A model generated the notes under the pieces. It searched no databases. It worked only from the letters and a program-made list of their open reading frames with translations, and had not been told where the DNA came from. A stretch of DNA of 64,000 nucleotides, from assembly GCA_965216695.1 (NCBI GenBank), contig OZ244212.1, forward strand, positions 3,224,001 to 3,288,000, read 5' to 3'. The position numbers and the translations under genes were made by a program. The DNA comes from G965216695 sp965216695. GTDB taxonomy: Bacteria; Pseudomonadota; Gammaproteobacteria; Pseudomonadales; Azotimanducaceae. Shown here one piece after another: positions 61,254 to 64,000 of the stretch. Numbering within the stretch: position 1 is the first letter of the stretch; every line of letters begins with the position of its first letter.

Positions 61254-62201
61254 GTGGCTACCAACATGATTATCTTTTCCGGTACTTCCAACCCGTCGCT
61301 CGCGCGGCGCGTCGTTACGGAGCTACGGATCGATCTCGGACGTGCAAAGGTCGACCGGTTCAGCGATGGCGAGGTTAGCGTGCAGATCGACGAGAACGTC
61401 CGCGGCAAGGATGTGTTCGTGTTGCAATCCACGTGCGCTCCTACCAACGACAATCTGATGGAATTCATGATCATGGCGGACGCGATCCGGCGGGCGTCTG
61501 CGGCACGGATCACCGGCGTAATTCCGTACTTCGGCTATTCCCGTCAGGATCGTCGTCCACGCTCCGCGCGGGTGCCGATCAGTGCGAAGGTGGTTGCCGA
61601 TATGCTCGACAGCGTGGGTATTGATCGCATCATGACCGTGGATCTGCACGCAGATCAGATCCAGGGTTTTTTCGATATGCCGGTCGACAACGTGTACGGC
61701 TCGCCGGTACTCACCGAGCATATGGCGGCCAGCAACTACAAACGGCCGATCGTAGTCTCGCCGGACGTCGGCGGCGTGGTGCGTGCGCGGGCGATCGCGA
61801 AGAGCGTCAACGACCTGGAACTCGCCATCATCGACAAGCGGCGGCCGCAGGCGAACGAGTCCAAGGTGATGCACGTGATTGGCGATGTAAGGGACAAGAC
61901 CTGCATTCTGGTCGACGACATTGTCGACACGGCTGGTACGCTCTGCGCGGCGGCTATCGCGCTTAAGAACGAAGGCGCAGTCGGTGTCGTTGCGTACATT
62001 ACCCACCCGGTTTTCTCTGGCCCGGCGATCGACCGCATCAACGAATCGGAAATCGATGAGTTGATTGTTACCGACACCATCCCGCTCAGCGAAGCGGCAG
62101 CCGGGTGTCCGAAGATTAAGCAGCTCAGCCTGGATCGTGTATTGGCCGAAGCGATTCGCCGGGTGAGTAACGAAGAATCCATAAGCGCAATGTTCCACTA
62201 A
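61254..62201 (+). CDS. prs: Ribose-phosphate pyrophosphokinase
   Basis: 315 residues from GTG 61254, the exact E. coli length. It makes PRPP for nucleotide, His and Trp synthesis. The ATP region GYSRQDRRPRSARVPISAK, the catalytic DLHADQIQGFF and the PRPP loop CILVDDIVDTAGTL are intact. An ATG at 61266 is an alternative start. It is followed by rplY after 76-79 bp. Confidence 0.96.
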   Translation: MATNMIIFSGTSNPSLARRVVTELRIDLGRAKVDRFSDGEVSVQIDENVRGKDVFVLQSTCAPTNDNLMEFMIMADAIRRASAARITGVIPYFGYSRQDRRPRSARVPISAKVVADMLDSVGIDRIMTVDLHADQIQGFFDMPVDNVYGSPVLTEHMAASNYKRPIVVSPDVGGVVRARAIAKSVNDLELAIIDKRRPQANESKVMHVIGDVRDKTCILVDDIVDTAGTLCAAAIALKNEGAVGVVAYITHPVFSGPAIDRINESEIDELIVTDTIPLSEAAAGCPKIKQLSLDRVLAEAIRRVSNEESISAMFH

Positions 62202-62280
62202 CGGGAGCGTTGCGCGCCCACATGCGTTGCCGTTTGGTCGCGATCGGCAGCGTGTTTTCAACGACAACGGAGTATTGATG

Positions 62281-62967
62281 ATGTCGCAAATGATCGAACT
62301 GAATGCTGAGGTTCGCACGGAGGTAGGGAAGGGTGCGAGCCGCCGCCTACGCCGTTTGGCGGACAAGGTGCCGGGAATTCTCTATGGCGCGGAACGGGAC
62401 GCCGAACTGCTGATGCTGGACGCCAACGCGTTGTCCAAGGCCATGCAGCAGGAAACGTTTTTCTCGCAGGTGCTCAGCATCAAGCTGGGCGGTGAAGCGC
62501 AGCGCGCGGTGCTCAGGGATTTGCAACGACATCCGGCCACAGACCGGGTATTGCATGTGGACTTTCTGAGAATCAGCGAGGACAAGGAACTGCACATCAA
62601 TGTGCCGTTGCACTTCCTCAACGAAGAAACCTGCGTGGGCGTGAAAATGGGTGGTGGCCGGATCACGCACAATATGATTGAAGTGGAGATCGCGGCGTTA
62701 CCGGCGAATCTGCCGGAGTTCATCGAGGTCGACATGCAGGACGTGGACATCAACGATGTGATTCACCTCAGCGATCTGACGCTGCCCGAAGGCGTGCAAC
62801 TGGTGGCGCTTATGTATGGCGACGAACGCGATCTCAATGTTGTCAGCGTACTGCCGCCACGAGGTGGTGCTGACGAGGAAGAGGGCGAAGAAGTGTCTGC
62901 GGAAGAAGGCGATACGGCCGATGCGGATGCCGGGGACGATGCCGGCGACGACGCGTCCGAAGACTGA
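62281..62967 (+). CDS. rplY: 50S ribosomal protein L25/general stress protein Ctc
   Basis: 228 residues of the long two-domain form. The N-terminal 5S rRNA-binding domain has EVRTEVGKGASRRLRRLADKVPGILYG, and the C-terminal TL5/CTC beta domain follows. The last 35 residues are almost all Glu, Asp, Ala and Gly, an acidic tail like that of L17 in this genome. The ATG could be 62278 or 62281; GGAG at 62269 suits either. Confidence 0.95.
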   Translation: MSQMIELNAEVRTEVGKGASRRLRRLADKVPGILYGAERDAELLMLDANALSKAMQQETFFSQVLSIKLGGEAQRAVLRDLQRHPATDRVLHVDFLRISEDKELHINVPLHFLNEETCVGVKMGGGRITHNMIEVEIAALPANLPEFIEVDMQDVDINDVIHLSDLTLPEGVQLVALMYGDERDLNVVSVLPPRGGADEEEGEEVSAEEGDTADADAGDDAGDDASED

Positions 62968-63012
62968 CCTTGCGCGCCGCAGCATACGCGGCGCCAACGG
63001 ATCTTCTTCATT

Positions 63013-63609
63013 GTGACCATTCGACTGATCGTGGGATTGGGTAATCCCGGCGAAAGCTACGCGTCCACGCGGCACAACGTGGGCGCTGCATTCGTTCGCG
63101 CGTTGGCGCACCGTTTCGACGTTCCGTTGAAGGACGAGCGCAAGTTTCGGGGTGAGCTGGGCCGCGGTCCCGTGGCCGGCCGGGACGTGCGCTTGCTCGT
63201 ACCGTCCACGTGGATGAACGAGTCGGGCCTGTCGGTTGGCGCTGTGGTCGGGTTTTTCAAGTTGCCCGTAGACGACGTACTGGTGGCGTATGACGAGATG
63301 GCGTTCGAGCCGGGGGTCGTGCGCTTGAAGACCGGCGGCGGCGACAACGGCCACAACGGTATCCGCAGCGTGGTCCAGTCGCTGGGTGGCGATCGCAATT
63401 TCCACCGGTTGCGCATTGGCGTCGGGCACCCCGGCGACAAGGCGGCGGTTACCCGTTACCTCACGAGCGTGACCATGCCGCGAGCTGAACGCGAGCGCGT
63501 AGAGGACGGTACCTGGTTCAGCGAAGCGCTGCTGGCGGACCTGCTGGCGGGAGACCTGCAGCGCGCAATGAACGTAATGCACGCGCAAGGAGACGGCGAT
63601 GGGGTTTAA
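63013..63609 (+). CDS. pth: Peptidyl-tRNA hydrolase
   Basis: 198 residues. It frees tRNA from prematurely released peptidyl-tRNA. IVGLGNPGESYASTRHNVG carries the conserved Asn and the catalytic His (RHNVG). STWMNESG (Asn) and AYDEM (Asp) complete the site. The start is GTG. The last 11 bases overlap ychF. Confidence 0.95.
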   Translation: MTIRLIVGLGNPGESYASTRHNVGAAFVRALAHRFDVPLKDERKFRGELGRGPVAGRDVRLLVPSTWMNESGLSVGAVVGFFKLPVDDVLVAYDEMAFEPGVVRLKTGGGDNGHNGIRSVVQSLGGDRNFHRLRIGVGHPGDKAAVTRYLTSVTMPRAERERVEDGTWFSEALLADLLAGDLQRAMNVMHAQGDGDGV

Positions 63610-64000
63610 CTGCGGCATCGTGGGTCTGCCGAACGTTGGCAAATCGACGCTCTTCAACGCGCTGACGCGTGCGGGTATAGATGCCGAAAACTTTCCGTTC
63701 TGTACCATCGAACCGAACACCGGCGTGGTCCCAGTGCCGGACCCCCGATTGGAGCGCATCGCAGCAATCGTTGAGCCGCATAAAGTGATTCCGTCGACGA
63801 TGGAGTTCGTTGACATCGCCGGACTGGTTGCCGGCGCGCACGACGGCGAAGGGCTTGGTAATCAGTTTCTGGCGCACATTCGTGAGACGCACGCAATTGC
63901 GCATGTGGTGCGATGTTTCGAAGACGAAAACGTGGTGCACGTAACGGGTCGTGTGTCGCCGATTGACGACATCGAAGTGATCGACACGGAGCTTGCGCTT
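63599..64000 (+). CDS. ychF: Redox-regulated ATPase/GTPase YchF (3' truncated by window edge)
   Basis: The first 134 residues of an OBG-family P-loop protein that binds ribosomes and prefers ATP. MGFNCGIVGLPNVGKSTLFNAL is the G1 region; FVDIAGLVAGAHDGEGLGNQFL is G3 with the switch. It starts inside the pth 3' end. The frame is open to the window end. Confidence 0.95.
   Translation, partial: MGFNCGIVGLPNVGKSTLFNALTRAGIDAENFPFCTIEPNTGVVPVPDPRLERIAAIVEPHKVIPSTMEFVDIAGLVAGAHDGEGLGNQFLAHIRETHAIAHVVRCFEDENVVHVTGRVSPIDDIEVIDTELAL

Overview
The window is a GC-rich chromosomal segment of a gammaproteobacterium, probably an environmental or marine one. Three things point there: the fused str, S10, spc and alpha ribosomal operons; the rsfS-rlmH-mrdA-mrdB-rlpA-dacA-ybeD-lipB block; and the hemA-prfA-prmC-moeB block divergent from lolB, tRNA-Gln, prs, rplY, pth and ychF, an order resembling Pseudomonas. 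I do not assign a genus.

Region 1 (1-20556, +) is translation and transcription machinery. It holds the 3' end of rpoC, then rpsL-rpsG-fusA-tuf, a TPR lipoprotein gene in an unusual place, the S10 operon (rpsJ to rpsQ), the spc operon (rplN to rpmJ, with secY) and the alpha operon (rpsM-rpsK-rpsD-rpoA-rplQ). Most of the genes are closely spaced or overlap. Control signals visible in the DNA are promoters before rpsL and rpsJ, a hairpin plus T-tract in the rpsJ leader, a strong intrinsic terminator between rpsJ and rplC, and a perfect 32-bp palindrome between secY and rpmJ.

Region 2 (20557-34003) is an accessory block between rplQ and uvrA-ssb. It contains a TauD-type dioxygenase, a two-component system divergent from a PspA-like / membrane protein / VWA-protein operon with GGTAAAC repeats between them, and a stand-alone EF-Ts UBA-like mini-protein coupled to an exported orphan. 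These are followed by a GrpB pseudogene with three in-frame stops, an IS481-like transposase remnant, and small stress or detoxification genes (GNAT, two GFA-type, GST, an epoxide-hydrolase-like fold, a globin-like protein, a DUF1287 protein and a HAD phosphatase). The stretch from about 27.5 to 31.4 kb looks poorer in GC and decayed.

Region 3 (34034-48376) returns to housekeeping: uvrA divergent from ssb, a Lon N-domain protein, proA-nadD-rsfS-rlmH, and a cell-elongation and septal peptidoglycan set (PBP2, RodA, MltB, RlpA, DacA) ending in ybeD and lipB.

Region 4 (48343-54561) is again accessory: a GST, a TetR regulator, a compact LamG/RHS protein with a different C-terminal tail followed by an overlapping small membrane protein, a CYP153-like P450 without visible redox partners, and a SET-domain protein.

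Region 5 (54589-64000) holds moeB-prmC-prfA-hemA (-), then on + a DUF4382-type acidic lipoprotein, lolB, tRNA-Gln(TTG), prs, rplY, pth and the start of ychF. ispE, commonly found between lolB and prs, is absent. The most interesting candidates for new biology are the two-component/PspA/VWA module with its operator-like repeats, the LamG/RHS-tail plus membrane-protein pair, and the unusual S10 termination signals.
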